Notes under the pieces: model-generated
Database searches by the model: none
The model's input: only the letters and a program-made list of their open reading frames with translations
Told to the model about the DNA's origin: nothing
Source: CALKJU01 sp046349355
GTDB taxonomy: Bacteria > Pseudomonadota > Alphaproteobacteria > Geminicoccales > Geminicoccaceae
DNA: 64,000 nucleotides
NCBI GenBank assembly: GCA_046349355.1
Contig: JAXMCM010000028.1
Coordinates: forward strand, 1 to 64,000
Direction of reading: 5' to 3'
Program-made: the position numbers and the translations under genes
In this document: one piece after another, positions 51,583 through 60,458 of the stretch
Layout of the letters: each line of letters opens with the position of its first letter
How positions within the stretch are numbered: the first letter of the stretch is position 1

Positions 51583-52443
51583 ATGCCAGCCCTTGCCCAT
51601 GTCGACGCCGGAGAGCCGCGCCCGGTCCTGCGGCGCAAGCCCGATCCGGCCGAGATCTCCCGCGCCAATGGCCGCCGCTCGCGCGGCCCGGTCACCGCCG
51701 AGGGCCGTCAGCGCGCCTGCATGAACCCGCTGACCCACGGCCTGCGCGCCCGCCGCTTCGTCGCCGTCGCGGCGCTGGGCGAGCGGGCCGAGGACCAGGA
51801 GGCGCTGCTCGCCGCCGTCCGCCTGGAGCTGGCCGCGGTCGGACCCGTCGCCCGCCATCTCGCCGAGACCATTGGCTGCGCCATGCTGCGCGGCGCCCGC
51901 GCCGAGCGCCTCGAGGGCGAGCTGCTCGCCGGCATCGGCGAAGGCTCGGGGCCGGTTGCCCGGGCGCTGCATGCCGATCGCGATGCCCGCGCCTCGCTGG
52001 CGCTGGTCGAGCGCTACCGGCGCAACGCCGACGGCGACCTGCGCCGCGCCCTCGACACCCTGCTGCGGCTGCGCGCCGCCGCCGACGAAGGCCGCCTCGC
52101 CCCGGCCGAGGTCGCCGCCGACGCCCAGGGCGGCCTCGACAGCTGCCTCGCCGACAGCCCGCGACCGAACGAACCTGGGATTGAGAAAATCGTTACGGAA
52201 CAACCGGTTACGGAGGAGACAGCGCCGCCCCGCAAGCCCGAGCCCACGGCCGAGGACCGGCTCGAGACCTGGCGCTCGCTGCAGAAGGCCCACCCCGCCG
52301 ACGGCCGGTTCTACTGGAGCCAGCTGACGCCGGCCCAGCGCGCCGCCGTCCTCCAGGCCGCCCAGCAGCAGCGCCAGGCGAAGGCCGAAGGCCGCGATAC
52401 CGAGACCCTCTACCGGAACGCCGCGGCCGAGATGCTCCGCTAG
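51583..52443 (+). CDS. Hypothetical protein with NGxRSRGPxTxEG motif
   Basis: 286 residues. The N-terminus has ISRANGRRSRGPVTAEGRQR and ACMNPLTHGLRARRFVAV, a short motif common in proteobacterial and planctomycete hypotheticals of unknown role, sometimes near mobile DNA. The middle is helical (LIARRLHAD-like, ALVERYRRNADGDLRRALDT), and the C-terminal part WRSLQKAHPADGRFYWSQLT then PAQRAAVLQAAQQQRQAKAE is a second conserved block. AGGAG precedes ATG 51583. A four-codon run near residue 200 (IEKIVTEQPVTEE) is lower in GC than the rest. Confidence 0.62.
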   Translation: MPALAHVDAGEPRPVLRRKPDPAEISRANGRRSRGPVTAEGRQRACMNPLTHGLRARRFVAVAALGERAEDQEALLAAVRLELAAVGPVARHLAETIGCAMLRGARAERLEGELLAGIGEGSGPVARALHADRDARASLALVERYRRNADGDLRRALDTLLRLRAAADEGRLAPAEVAADAQGGLDSCLADSPRPNEPGIEKIVTEQPVTEETAPPRKPEPTAEDRLETWRSLQKAHPADGRFYWSQLTPAQRAAVLQAAQQQRQAKAEGRDTETLYRNAAAEMLR

Positions 52444-52490
52444 CCCCCGACGATCTGGCCGGCCGGGCCGGCGCCGCCTATGTCCATGGC

Positions 52491-53909
52491 ATGGACATGC
52501 CTGCCGACGCCGCGTTCCGCCAGCTGCGCGCCGCCGTCGCCGCCGAGCCGCTGGTGCCGCCGGTGCCGAAGCCGGTGCAGCGGCAGATGCCGCTGTGGTC
52601 GCTGCTGCGCCAGCTCCGCGTCAACGCCCTGCCGACCTGGGCCGAGGAGGCCTACGACGCGCCGATCGTCGCCCGGCCGTTCCTCGGCCGGACCAGCTTC
52701 CTGCTCAACGATCCGGCGGCGATCCGGCGCGTGCTGGTCGAGAACCCGGACGGCTACAGCCGGACGCCGGCGGCCCGGCGGATCCTGCACCCGATGATCG
52801 GTGACGGCCTGTTCCTCGCCGAGGGCGCCGACTGGCGCCGGCAGCGCCGGCTGACCGCCCCGGCCATGGCCCCGCGGGCGCTTGACCTCGTCGCCGCCAT
52901 CGCCGGCGAGCAGACCGGGCAGGCGCTGGCGGCGCTGCGCCCGCGGCCGCGCAACGCCGTCGACCTGCTGGCCTTCATCCAGCGCCTGACGCTGGAGATC
53001 GCCGGCCGGGCGCTGTTCTCGCAGGCGATGACCGCGCACGGTACCGCCGTCCGCGATGCCATCAACGGCTACGGCCGCTTCTGGGCGCGGCCGATGGCGC
53101 TCGACTTCTTCCTGCCGCCGGCGTGGCCGGCACCGCAGGACTGGTTCCGCGACCGCTTCGCCCGGCGCTGGCGCCGGCTGCTCGACCGCATCATCGCCGA
53201 GCGCGCCGCCGTGCCGCCGACCGACCCGCCGGCCGACCTGTTCGACGTGCTGCGCACCGCCGGCGGCGACGGCGACGCGCCGTTCACGACGACGCAGCTG
53301 CGCGACCAGGTGGCGACCCTGCTGATCGCCGGGCACGAGACCACGGCGCTGGCGCTGTTCTGGTCCTGCCATCTGCTGGCCCAGGCCCCGGCGGTGCAGG
53401 AGCTGGTCGCCGCCGAGGCCCGGACGCTGGACGGGCAGCGGCCCTCTGCGGCGGCGGTGCTGGCCGACCGGCCGCTGGCGCTGGCCGTCGTCAAGGAGGC
53501 GCTGCGCCTCTACCCGCCGGCCTTCACCGTCGTCCGGCTCGCCGTGCGCGAGGACGAGATCCTCGGCCGCAAGGTGCCCGAGGGCTCGCTCTGCGTCATG
53601 GCCCCCTGGGTGCTGCACCGGCACCGCCGGTTGTGGACCGAGCCGGCCCGCTTCGATCCCGGCCGTTTCCTGCCCGACGCGCCGCCGCCCGACCGCTATG
53701 CCTGGCTGCCCTTCGGCATCGGCCCGCGCGTCTGCGTCGGCGCCCAGTTCGCGCTGGTCGAGGCCTGCCTCGTCCTCTCCCGGCTGGTCGGCGCCTATCG
53801 CCTCGAGCCGGTCGACCGCCGCCCGCTGCTGCCGGTCGGCGTCGTCACCGTGGTGCCCGAGCGCAGCCCGCCGTTCCGCCTGGTCGAGCGCGCCGGCGCC
53901 GCCCGCTGA
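52491..53909 (+). CDS. Cytochrome P450
   Basis: 472 residues. I-helix AGHETTALALFWS at 280 on, ExxR in KEALRLYPPAFTVVRLAV, and the haem loop FGIGPRVCVGAQFALVEA with Cys415 as ligand. Length and motifs put it near the CYP102-like/CYP4-like clade of bacterial P450s (fatty acids or large hydrophobic substrates), but the substrate is not known. No ferredoxin or reductase gene is nearby. The start codon lies in an inverted repeat, ATGTCCAT-GGC-ATGGACAT (52480-52498). Confidence 0.92.
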   Translation: MDMPADAAFRQLRAAVAAEPLVPPVPKPVQRQMPLWSLLRQLRVNALPTWAEEAYDAPIVARPFLGRTSFLLNDPAAIRRVLVENPDGYSRTPAARRILHPMIGDGLFLAEGADWRRQRRLTAPAMAPRALDLVAAIAGEQTGQALAALRPRPRNAVDLLAFIQRLTLEIAGRALFSQAMTAHGTAVRDAINGYGRFWARPMALDFFLPPAWPAPQDWFRDRFARRWRRLLDRIIAERAAVPPTDPPADLFDVLRTAGGDGDAPFTTTQLRDQVATLLIAGHETTALALFWSCHLLAQAPAVQELVAAEARTLDGQRPSAAAVLADRPLALAVVKEALRLYPPAFTVVRLAVREDEILGRKVPEGSLCVMAPWVLHRHRRLWTEPARFDPGRFLPDAPPPDRYAWLPFGIGPRVCVGAQFALVEACLVLSRLVGAYRLEPVDRRPLLPVGVVTVVPERSPPFRLVERAGAAR

Positions 53910-53910
53910 G

Positions 53911-53939
53911 CTGTCATCGCCGGCGCACGAAACCGTCAC
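53911..53939 (+). promoter_or_regulatory. Possible Pho box upstream of phoX
   Basis: CTGTCAT (53911-53917) and CCGTCAC (53933-53939) are 22 bases apart, with GGCGCAC between at the 11-base position: three heptamers in the 11-base step of PhoB sites, the middle one degenerate. It lies about 50 bases before the phoX start at 53990. Confidence 0.4.
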
Positions 53940-53989
53940 GCGACCTCGCTAACCGCCGCCCGTGGAATTCCTCCAGTTCTGAGGTCTGC

Positions 53990-55951
53990 ATGTCCGACTT
54001 GACGCTGCGCGCGCATCGTTCCGAGGAGGCCGAGAACCGCGGCCGCAACCCGACCGCCAACGCGACGATGGGCGACGTCATCGCCGCCCGCTTCCACCGC
54101 CGCGACCTGCTCAAGGGCGTGCTCGCGGTGTCGGCGATCAGCGCCACGATGGGGCCGCTGGCCCTGGCCAGCGCGCGCCAGGCCCGGGCGGCGACGCCGA
54201 GCTTCGCCTTCACCGAGATCCCGGTCGGCAGCGACGCCACCCACCACGTCGCCCCGGGCTACGCCGCCGACATCCTGATCCGCTGGGGCGATCCGGTGGT
54301 GGCCGGCGCGCCGGCGTTCGACCCGATGGCGCAGACCGCCGAGAAGCAGCGCCAGCAGTTCGGCTACAACAACGACTTCATCGGCTTCGTCGCGATCGAC
54401 GGGGCCGCCGACCACGGCCTGCTCGTGGTCAACCACGAGTACACCATCGAGGAGCTGATGTTCCCCGGTGCCGCCGCGAAGATCACCAAGGAGGACAAGT
54501 TCGGCTACCTGACGCCGGAGCTGGCCGCGATCGAGATGGCGGCGCATGGCGGCTCGGTGCTCGAGATCCGCAAGGTCGACGGCAAGTGGCAGGTGGTCAA
54601 GGACAGCCCGCTCAACCGCCGCATCACCGTCGAGACCGACATGGTCCTGTCCGGCCCGGCGGCCGGCTCCGACCGCCTCAAGACCTCGGCCGATCCGACC
54701 GGCACGAAGGTCAAGGGCATGCTCAACAACTGCGCCGGCGGCATCACGCCCTGGGGCACCTGGCTGACGGCCGAGGAGAACTTCCACGGCTACTTCCTGG
54801 GTGCGCTGCCGGACGACGCGCCCGAGCTCACCGCCTTCAAGCGCTACGGCGTGGGTGCCGGCGAGTATGGCTGGGGCAAGTACGACGCCCGCTTCGACGT
54901 CAGCAAGGAGCCGAACGAGGCCAACCGCTTCGGCTGGATGGTCGAGATCGACCCGGCCGACCCGGCCTCGGTGCCGGTCAAGCGCACCGCCCTCGGCCGC
55001 TTCAAGCACGAGGGTGCGAGCGTCGTCGTCAACAAGGACGGCCGCGTGGTCGCCTACCAGGGCGACGACGAGCGCTTCGACTACGTCTACAAGTTCGTCT
55101 CCGCCGGCACCTACGACCCGGCCGCCGGCAAGGCCAACGGCAGGCTGCTCGACGAGGGCACGCTCTATGCCGCCCGCTACAACGCCGACGGCAGCATGGA
55201 CTGGCTGGCCCTGGTGCATGGCGAGGGCCCGCTCGTCGCCAGCAACGGTTTCCACAGCCAGGCCGACGTGCTGATCAACGCCCGCCTCGCCGCCGATCTC
55301 CTCGGGGCGACGAAGATGGACCGCCCGGAGGATGTCGAGGTCGATCCGAAGACCAACAAGGTCTACGCGATGCTGACCAACAACACCCGCCGCAAGGCCG
55401 ACCAGGTCGACGCCGCCAATCCGCGGCCGGAGAACGCCTTCGGCCACATCATCGAGATGATCCCGCCCGACGGCGACCATGCGGCCACCCGCGCGGCGTG
55501 GGACATCCTCGTGAAGTGCGGCGACCCGGCGGTCGCCGAGGTCGGCGCCACCTTCGGCGCCGCCACCACCAAGGACGGCTGGTTCGGCATGCCGGACAAC
55601 TGCGCCGTCGACCACCAGGGCCGGCTGTGGATCGCCACCGACGGCAACAGCCCCAAGGCCACCGGCCGTAAGGACGGCGTCTGGGCGATCGAGACGTCGG
55701 GCGAGGCGCGCGGCAATGCCAAGCACTTCTTCAGCGTGCCGGTCGGTGCCGAGCTGTGCGGCCCGTGCTTCACGCCGGACGACCTGACGCTGTTCGTCGC
55801 CGTGCAGCACCCGGGCGAGGAGGATGCCGAGGGCAACGCCGGCACCTTCGAGAACCCGGCGACGCGCTGGCCCGACTTCAGCGACGCCATGCCGGTCCGC
55901 CCGGCGGTCGTCGTGATCACCAAGGAGGACGGCGGCACCATCGGCAGCTGA
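53990..55951 (+). CDS. phoX: PhoX family alkaline phosphatase (DUF839)
   Basis: 653 residues. Tat signal FHRRDLLKGVLAVSAI (RRxLLK type). The mature enzyme is a PhoX propeller: GFVAIDGAADHGLLVVNHEY, NNCAGGITPWGTWLTAEENF, RFKHEGASVVVNKDGRVVAY, MDRPEDVEVDPKTNKVYAML and MPDNCAVDHQGRLWIATDGN. These match the calcium/iron-binding acidic and cysteine residues of PhoX (CAGGxTPWGTWLTxEE). It frees phosphate from esters in the periplasm. Start at ATG 53990, GAGG six bases before. Phosphate-starvation control is likely. Confidence 0.92.
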   Translation: MSDLTLRAHRSEEAENRGRNPTANATMGDVIAARFHRRDLLKGVLAVSAISATMGPLALASARQARAATPSFAFTEIPVGSDATHHVAPGYAADILIRWGDPVVAGAPAFDPMAQTAEKQRQQFGYNNDFIGFVAIDGAADHGLLVVNHEYTIEELMFPGAAAKITKEDKFGYLTPELAAIEMAAHGGSVLEIRKVDGKWQVVKDSPLNRRITVETDMVLSGPAAGSDRLKTSADPTGTKVKGMLNNCAGGITPWGTWLTAEENFHGYFLGALPDDAPELTAFKRYGVGAGEYGWGKYDARFDVSKEPNEANRFGWMVEIDPADPASVPVKRTALGRFKHEGASVVVNKDGRVVAYQGDDERFDYVYKFVSAGTYDPAAGKANGRLLDEGTLYAARYNADGSMDWLALVHGEGPLVASNGFHSQADVLINARLAADLLGATKMDRPEDVEVDPKTNKVYAMLTNNTRRKADQVDAANPRPENAFGHIIEMIPPDGDHAATRAAWDILVKCGDPAVAEVGATFGAATTKDGWFGMPDNCAVDHQGRLWIATDGNSPKATGRKDGVWAIETSGEARGNAKHFFSVPVGAELCGPCFTPDDLTLFVAVQHPGEEDAEGNAGTFENPATRWPDFSDAMPVRPAVVVITKEDGGTIGS

Positions 55952-55971
55952 GCCGCCGCTCCGTACCCTCC

Positions 55972-56001
55972 CCTCAGGACCGCGCCAGCGCGGTCCTGAG
56001 G
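55972..56001. terminator. Perfect 13-bp hairpin between convergent phoX and nhaA
   Basis: CCTCAGGACCGCG (55972-55984), loop CCAG, CGCGGTCCTGAGG (55989-56001). It covers the last codons and stop of nhaA and lies 20 bases after the phoX stop. No T run on either side, so a factor-dependent or attenuating role is possible. Confidence 0.5.
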
Positions 56002-57302
56002 ACGAGGAGGCCGGCGATGGCGGCGACCACGGAGGCGGCCAGCACGCCGATCTTGGCCTGGTCGAGCTCCGGCGTCGGCCCGAACGCCAGGGCGGCGATG
56101 AACAGGGCCATGGTGAAGCCGATGCCGGCGAGCAGGCCGATTCCGGTCAGCGCCGGCCAGGTCATCCCGGGCGAGCGCTCGGTGATGCCGGCCTTCTCGG
56201 CCAGCCAGACGAGGCCGACGATGCCCAGCGGCTTGCCGACGAGGAGGCCGAGGAAGACGCCGGCGGTAGCCCCGCCGAGGATGGCCGACGGATCGACCTG
56301 GGCCAGCGGCACGCCGGCATTGAACAGGGCGAACACCGGCATGATCAGGAAGGCGACCCAGGGGGCGAGGGCGTGCTCGAAGCTGTGCAGCGGGCTCTGC
56401 GCCCGCGACAGCACGCCCTCGAGATGGTCGAGGGTGACCTCGACCTCCTCGAAGCGGCCGCCGACCTGGCGCTTGAGCTCCTGCTTGACGGTCTCGGGAT
56501 CCATCCGCCGGGCCAGCGGCACCGCCAGCGCCAGCAGCACCCCGGCGATGGTGGCGTGCACGCCGGACTTCAGCATGGCGTACCACATGATGGCGCCGAG
56601 GATCAGGTAGACGACCGGGCCGCCACCCTTCAGCCGGCCGTAGAGCAGGGCCAGGATCCAGACGCCGAGCGCCAGGCCGAGCATGCCGAAGTCGAGCTGC
56701 TCGGTGTAGAACAGGGCGATGACGATCACGGCGCCGAGGTCGTCGACGATCGCCAGCGCCAGGAGGAACAGCTTGAGCGCCGGCGGCACCCGGTCGCCGA
56801 GCAGGGCCAGCACGCCGACGGCGAAGGCGATGTCGGTGGCCATCGGGATGCCCCAGCCCGGGGCATAGGGCGTGCCGGCATTGATGGCGGCGTAGATCAG
56901 CGCCGGGGCGACCATGCCGCCGATGGCGCCCACCGCCGGCAGCGAGGCACGCTTCCAGCCGGCCAGCTCGCCGATCAGCAGCTCGCGCTTGATCTCGAGG
57001 CCGACGAGAAAGAAGAACACCGCCATCAGCAGGTCGTTGACCCACAGCTCGAGCGGCTTCTTGAGGGCGAAGCTGCCGAGCTCGATGCCGGCCGGGGCGT
57101 GCAGCATCGCCTGGTAGGCCGGCGCCCAGGGCGAGTTCGCCCAGACGAAGGCCAGTGCCGCGACGGCGATCAGGACGAGGCCGCTGGCCGCCGCCGTGTC
57201 GATGAAGTGCTCGACCGGGCTGAGCAGCCGGCGCAGCGTCGGCTTGCGTCCGGCATAGGGCCCGTCGACGACCGTCCTGGCCTTGTGGCCGCCGCCCGCC
57301 AC
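55974..57302 (-). CDS. nhaA: Na+/H+ antiporter NhaA
   Basis: 442 residues, about 12 helices. Marks: WVNDLLMAVFFFLVGLEIKR, the cation-binding AIVDDLGAVIVIALFYTEQL (two adjacent Asp), and WGIPMATDIAFAVGVLALLG. It exports sodium in exchange for protons at the inner membrane. GTG start at 57302, three bases after the end of the gamma-glutamyltransferase gene. The N-terminal tail of about 30 residues is longer than in E. coli NhaA. Confidence 0.93.
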   Translation of the reverse strand: MAGGGHKARTVVDGPYAGRKPTLRRLLSPVEHFIDTAAASGLVLIAVAALAFVWANSPWAPAYQAMLHAPAGIELGSFALKKPLELWVNDLLMAVFFFLVGLEIKRELLIGELAGWKRASLPAVGAIGGMVAPALIYAAINAGTPYAPGWGIPMATDIAFAVGVLALLGDRVPPALKLFLLALAIVDDLGAVIVIALFYTEQLDFGMLGLALGVWILALLYGRLKGGGPVVYLILGAIMWYAMLKSGVHATIAGVLLALAVPLARRMDPETVKQELKRQVGGRFEEVEVTLDHLEGVLSRAQSPLHSFEHALAPWVAFLIMPVFALFNAGVPLAQVDPSAILGGATAGVFLGLLVGKPLGIVGLVWLAEKAGITERSPGMTWPALTGIGLLAGIGFTMALFIAALAFGPTPELDQAKIGVLAASVVAAIAGLLVLRTALARS

Positions 57303-57305
57303 CGC

Positions 57306-58892
57306 TCAGTAGCCCAGCGCCAGGCCGTCCTTGCGCGGGTCGGACCCGCCCACGAGGACGCCGCGCTTGCGGTCGATGAGGATCGCCTGCCCGCCGCCGT
57401 GCGGCGCGTCGGCCTCGACCACCCGGTGCCCGCGCCTGGCCAACCCTTCGCGCGTGGCCGCCGGCACCGAGCGCTCGACCTCGAGGTCGCCCGGATAGGC
57501 CATCACCCGCGGCGACTCGATGGCCGCCTGCGGGTCCATGCCGAAGTCGATGACGTTGCTGATCACGTGGGCGTGCCCGACCGGCTGGTAGTCGCCGCCC
57601 ATCACGCCGAAGCTCATCCACGCCTGGCCGTCGCGGAAGGCCATGCCGGGGATGATCGTGTGCATGGGCCGCTTGCCGGGGGCGATGACGTTCGGGTGCT
57701 CCGGATCGAGCCGGAACGAGCGGCCGCGCGACTGGAACAGCACGCCGGTGTCCGAGCAGACGATGCCCGAGCCGAAGGCGTCGTAGACCGAGTTGATGAA
57801 CGACACGGCGTTGAGGTCGCGGTCGACGACGGTGAGGTAGACCGTGTCGGGATGCGGCTCGACCGGCGACGGCAGCGGGCTCGGCATGACCCGGTCCGGG
57901 TCGATCAGCTCGCGCAGCGCCGCGGCGTAGCGCTTGTCGAGCAGCCGGGCGACCGGGACGTCGGCATGGTTCGGGTCGGTCAGGTGCCGGTCGCGCTCGC
58001 GGTAGGCGAGCTTGCTGGCCTCGGACTCCAGATGCAGGCGCAGGGCGCCGTCCGGGTCCATGCCGGCGAGCTCGTAGCCCTCGAGGATGTTGAGCAGGAT
58101 CAGTGCGACGATGCCCTGGCCGTTGGGCGGGCACTCGTAGACCAGGGTGTCGCGGTAGCGGGTGTGGATCGGCTCGACGAAGTCGGCCGTGGCCGTGGCG
58201 AAGTCCTCGGCGGTGTGGACGCCGCCGTGCGCCTGCAGGGTGGCCACCATGCGCGCCGCCACCTCGCCCTCGTAGAAGCCGGCGGCCCCGGCCTCGGCGA
58301 TGCGGCGCAGCGTGCGGCCCAGCACCGGCAGGCGCAGGACGCGGCCGACCTCGGGGGCGGCCCCGCCGAACAGGTAGAGGGCCTTGCCGCCCTCGCTCAG
58401 GCGCAGGCGCTCGGCGTGCCGGGCCCAGTCCCAGGCGACGCGCGGCGTCACCACGAAGCCGTCCTCGGCGTAGCGGATCGCCGGCTGCAGCAGCTCGCCA
58501 AGGCTGCGCGTGCCGAAGCGCTCGAGCAGCGTGGCCCAGGCACCGACGGCCCCCGGGACGGTAACGCAGTGCGCGGTGCCCGGCAGCAGCGCGGTCAGGC
58601 CGAGCCCGGTCATCCGCTCGAGCGTCGCCGCCCCCGGGGCCCGGCCCGAGCCGTTGAGCGCGACCACGCCGCCGCTGGCCGGGGCCACCAGCGCGAAGCA
58701 GTCGCCGCCGATGCCGGTCATGTGCGGGTCGACCACGCACTGCACCGCGACCGCGGCCACCGCCGCGTCGATCGCGTTGCCGCCGGCGCGCAGCACGTCG
58801 AGGGCGGCCAGCGTCGCCGCCGGGTGCGAGGTCGCGGCCATGCCGCGCTGGGCGAGCGCCGGGGAGCGGCCGGTAAGCTGGAAGTCGCGCAT
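57306..58892 (-). CDS. Gamma-glutamyltransferase family protein
   Basis: 528 residues. The autoprocessing Thr is T350 in HPDTVYLTVVDRDLNAVSFI, with N-terminal GGNAIDAAVAAVAVQCVVDP, TGIGGDCFALVA, and C-terminal MSFGVMGGDYQPVGHAHVIS. It cleaves gamma-glutamyl bonds (glutathione or gamma-glutamyl-amines/cephalosporin-type substrates). No signal peptide, so a cytoplasmic member. Start at ATG 58892, with GAAGGG nine bases before; an ATG at 58901 has no spacer. Followed by nhaA after three bases. Confidence 0.9.
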   Translation of the reverse strand: MRDFQLTGRSPALAQRGMAATSHPAATLAALDVLRAGGNAIDAAVAAVAVQCVVDPHMTGIGGDCFALVAPASGGVVALNGSGRAPGAATLERMTGLGLTALLPGTAHCVTVPGAVGAWATLLERFGTRSLGELLQPAIRYAEDGFVVTPRVAWDWARHAERLRLSEGGKALYLFGGAAPEVGRVLRLPVLGRTLRRIAEAGAAGFYEGEVAARMVATLQAHGGVHTAEDFATATADFVEPIHTRYRDTLVYECPPNGQGIVALILLNILEGYELAGMDPDGALRLHLESEASKLAYRERDRHLTDPNHADVPVARLLDKRYAAALRELIDPDRVMPSPLPSPVEPHPDTVYLTVVDRDLNAVSFINSVYDAFGSGIVCSDTGVLFQSRGRSFRLDPEHPNVIAPGKRPMHTIIPGMAFRDGQAWMSFGVMGGDYQPVGHAHVISNVIDFGMDPQAAIESPRVMAYPGDLEVERSVPAATREGLARRGHRVVEADAPHGGGQAILIDRKRGVLVGGSDPRKDGLALGY

Positions 58893-58952
58893 GTCGGTCA
58901 TCCCTTCGCGACGCTTCTAGGCGGTGCCGGGGGAACGGCCAAGCCGCGCCGG

Positions 58953-59384
58953 TCAGGCCCGGTGGTAGGGGTGGCCTGCAAGGATGCTGCCGGCCCGGTA
59001 GAGCTGCTCGGCCAGCATCACCCGGACCAGCATGTGCGGCCAGGTCGCCCGGCCGAAGGCGAGCCTCAGGTCGGCACGGTCGAGCACCGCCGCGTCGAGC
59101 CCGTCGGCCCCGCCAATGACGAAGCTGACCTGCCGCTCGCCACCGTCGCGCCAGTCGCCGAGCCGGCGCGCCAGCTCGGCCGAGCCGAGGTCGCGACCGC
59201 GCTCGTCGAGCGCCACGACGCGGCCGCCGGCCGGCAGCGCGTCGAGGATGGCGGCGGCCTCGCTGCCACGCGGCTGCAGCTCGACCAGCTCGGTCGGAAA
59301 GCTGGTGCGTTCGAGGTAGCGCCGGGTCAGCTCGACCAGCGGGGCGTCGCGGCAGCGGCCGACCGCGACGATGCGCAGCCGCAC
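58953..59384 (-). CDS. rlmH: 23S rRNA pseudouridine-1915 N3-methyltransferase RlmH
   Basis: 143 residues, usual length about 155. Marks: VALDERGRDLGSAELARRLG, FVIGGADGLDAAVL (SAM site) and WPHMLVRVMLAEQLYRAGSI then HPYHRA. It methylates pseudouridine 1915 of 23S rRNA in helix 69. It follows rsfS by four bases. Confidence 0.92.
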   Translation of the reverse strand: MRLRIVAVGRCRDAPLVELTRRYLERTSFPTELVELQPRGSEAAAILDALPAGGRVVALDERGRDLGSAELARRLGDWRDGGERQVSFVIGGADGLDAAVLDRADLRLAFGRATWPHMLVRVMLAEQLYRAGSILAGHPYHRA

Positions 59385-59388
59385 CGGC

Positions 59389-59757
59389 TCAGGCGGCGCC
59401 GGCGGCGTCGCGGCGGGTGTTGACCACCGACCAGAGCTTCTCGATGTCGTAGAGGGCGCGGGTCTCGGCGCGGAACAGGTGGATGATGATGTCGCCGGCG
59501 TCGATCAGCACCCAGTCGGTGTTGCCGAGGCCCTCGGCCTCGGGCTTCTCGACGCCGCCCGCCTTCAGCCGTTCCATCAGCTTCTCGGCCATCGCGGTGA
59601 TGTGCCGCTGCGAGGTGCCGGTGGCGACGACCATCCAGTCGGCCAGCGTGGTCTTGCCGGCGAGCGGGATGTTGACCGGGTCGATGGCCTTGTCGTCGTC
59701 CAGCGACTGGCGAACCAGGTGCAGGAGCTCGTCCGACGGGGTCGGCTGCGGCGTCAC
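59389..59757 (-). CDS. rsfS: Ribosome silencing factor RsfS
   Basis: 122 residues from GTG 59757, which overlaps the nadD stop (GTGA). Marks: LVRQSLDDDKAIDPVNIPLA, GKTTLADWMVVATGTSQRHI, EGLGNTDWVLIDAGDIIIHL and FRAETRALYDIEKLW. It binds ribosomal protein L14 and blocks subunit joining in starvation. A strong AGGAGG lies 16 bases before the GTG, with ATC codons nearer to it; the overlapping GTG is the simplest start. Confidence 0.9.
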   Translation of the reverse strand: MTPQPTPSDELLHLVRQSLDDDKAIDPVNIPLAGKTTLADWMVVATGTSQRHITAMAEKLMERLKAGGVEKPEAEGLGNTDWVLIDAGDIIIHLFRAETRALYDIEKLWSVVNTRRDAAGAA

Positions 59758-60449
59758 GGTGGCGATGATCGATCCTCCTCGCGGCGGGCGGCGGTTCGGG
59801 CGGGGCGGGCGGCACGCCGGATCGCGGTGCTCGACGCGCCATGCGCGCGAACCCGGACGAAGGCCCAGGCCGGAGGTGGCAGCTCGACCAGATCCTGCAG
59901 CCGGTCCTCCCCGATCCTCGACGCGGCGTAGGCACCCGCTGCCGGGCCCGCCAAGGCCGCATAAGAATAGGCAGGGCGCTCGAACACGGCAATCGGCACC
60001 GCCGCCATGATCGCCCGCCACTGCCGCCAGCGCGGCAGCTGGCGCAGGTTGTCCGCCCCGATCAACCAGACGAAGCGGCAGTCGTTCCGGCCGCCGAGCC
60101 GACGCAGGGTGTCGATGGTGTAGCGGGTGCCGAGCCTTGTCTCGAGGTCGAGGACGCGCAGCCGCGGATGCCGTGCCACCGCCCTGGCGCCGGCCATCCG
60201 GTCGGCCAGGGGCGCCATGCCGGCCACCGGCTTCAGCGGGTTCTGCGGCGACACCAGCCACCAGACCTGGTCGAGGCCGAGGCGGTGCAGCGCCTGCAGG
60301 CTGATGTAGAGATGGCCGTCGTGTGCCGGGTTGAACGAGCCGCCGAGCAGGCCGACGCGCAGCCGCCGCGGCTCGGGCACGGGCGCCGCCGGCCGTGGCC
60401 GGTCGAGCCGCATGACCGGCCGGCGCGCGGTCACCGGCCGGTCAGCCAC
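59754..60449 (-). CDS. nadD: Nicotinate-nucleotide adenylyltransferase NadD
   Basis: 231 residues. Nucleotidyltransferase motif LLGGSFNPAHDGHLYISLQA and, later, TIDTLRRLGGRNDCRFVWLI then GADNLRQLPRWRQW. It makes NaAD from nicotinate mononucleotide and ATP for NAD synthesis. ATG 60449, nine bases after proA; the first 25 residues are a Pro/Arg-rich tail not seen in short homologs, so a later start (ATG within MRLDRP) is possible. Confidence 0.92.
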   Translation of the reverse strand: MADRPVTARRPVMRLDRPRPAAPVPEPRRLRVGLLGGSFNPAHDGHLYISLQALHRLGLDQVWWLVSPQNPLKPVAGMAPLADRMAGARAVARHPRLRVLDLETRLGTRYTIDTLRRLGGRNDCRFVWLIGADNLRQLPRWRQWRAIMAAVPIAVFERPAYSYAALAGPAAGAYAASRIGEDRLQDLVELPPPAWAFVRVRAHGASSTAIRRAARPARTAARREEDRSSPP

Positions 60450-60458
60450 GGCAGCCGG

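Noticed and set aside
55363..58740. Open frame of 1125 codons on the reverse strand
   Set aside because: Overlaps nhaA and gamma-glutamyltransferase in another frame and phoX on the other strand; all three have clear family motifs.
56373..59423. Open frame of 1016 codons on the + strand
   Set aside because: Antisense to nhaA, gamma-glutamyltransferase and rlmH; shadow of GC-rich coding.
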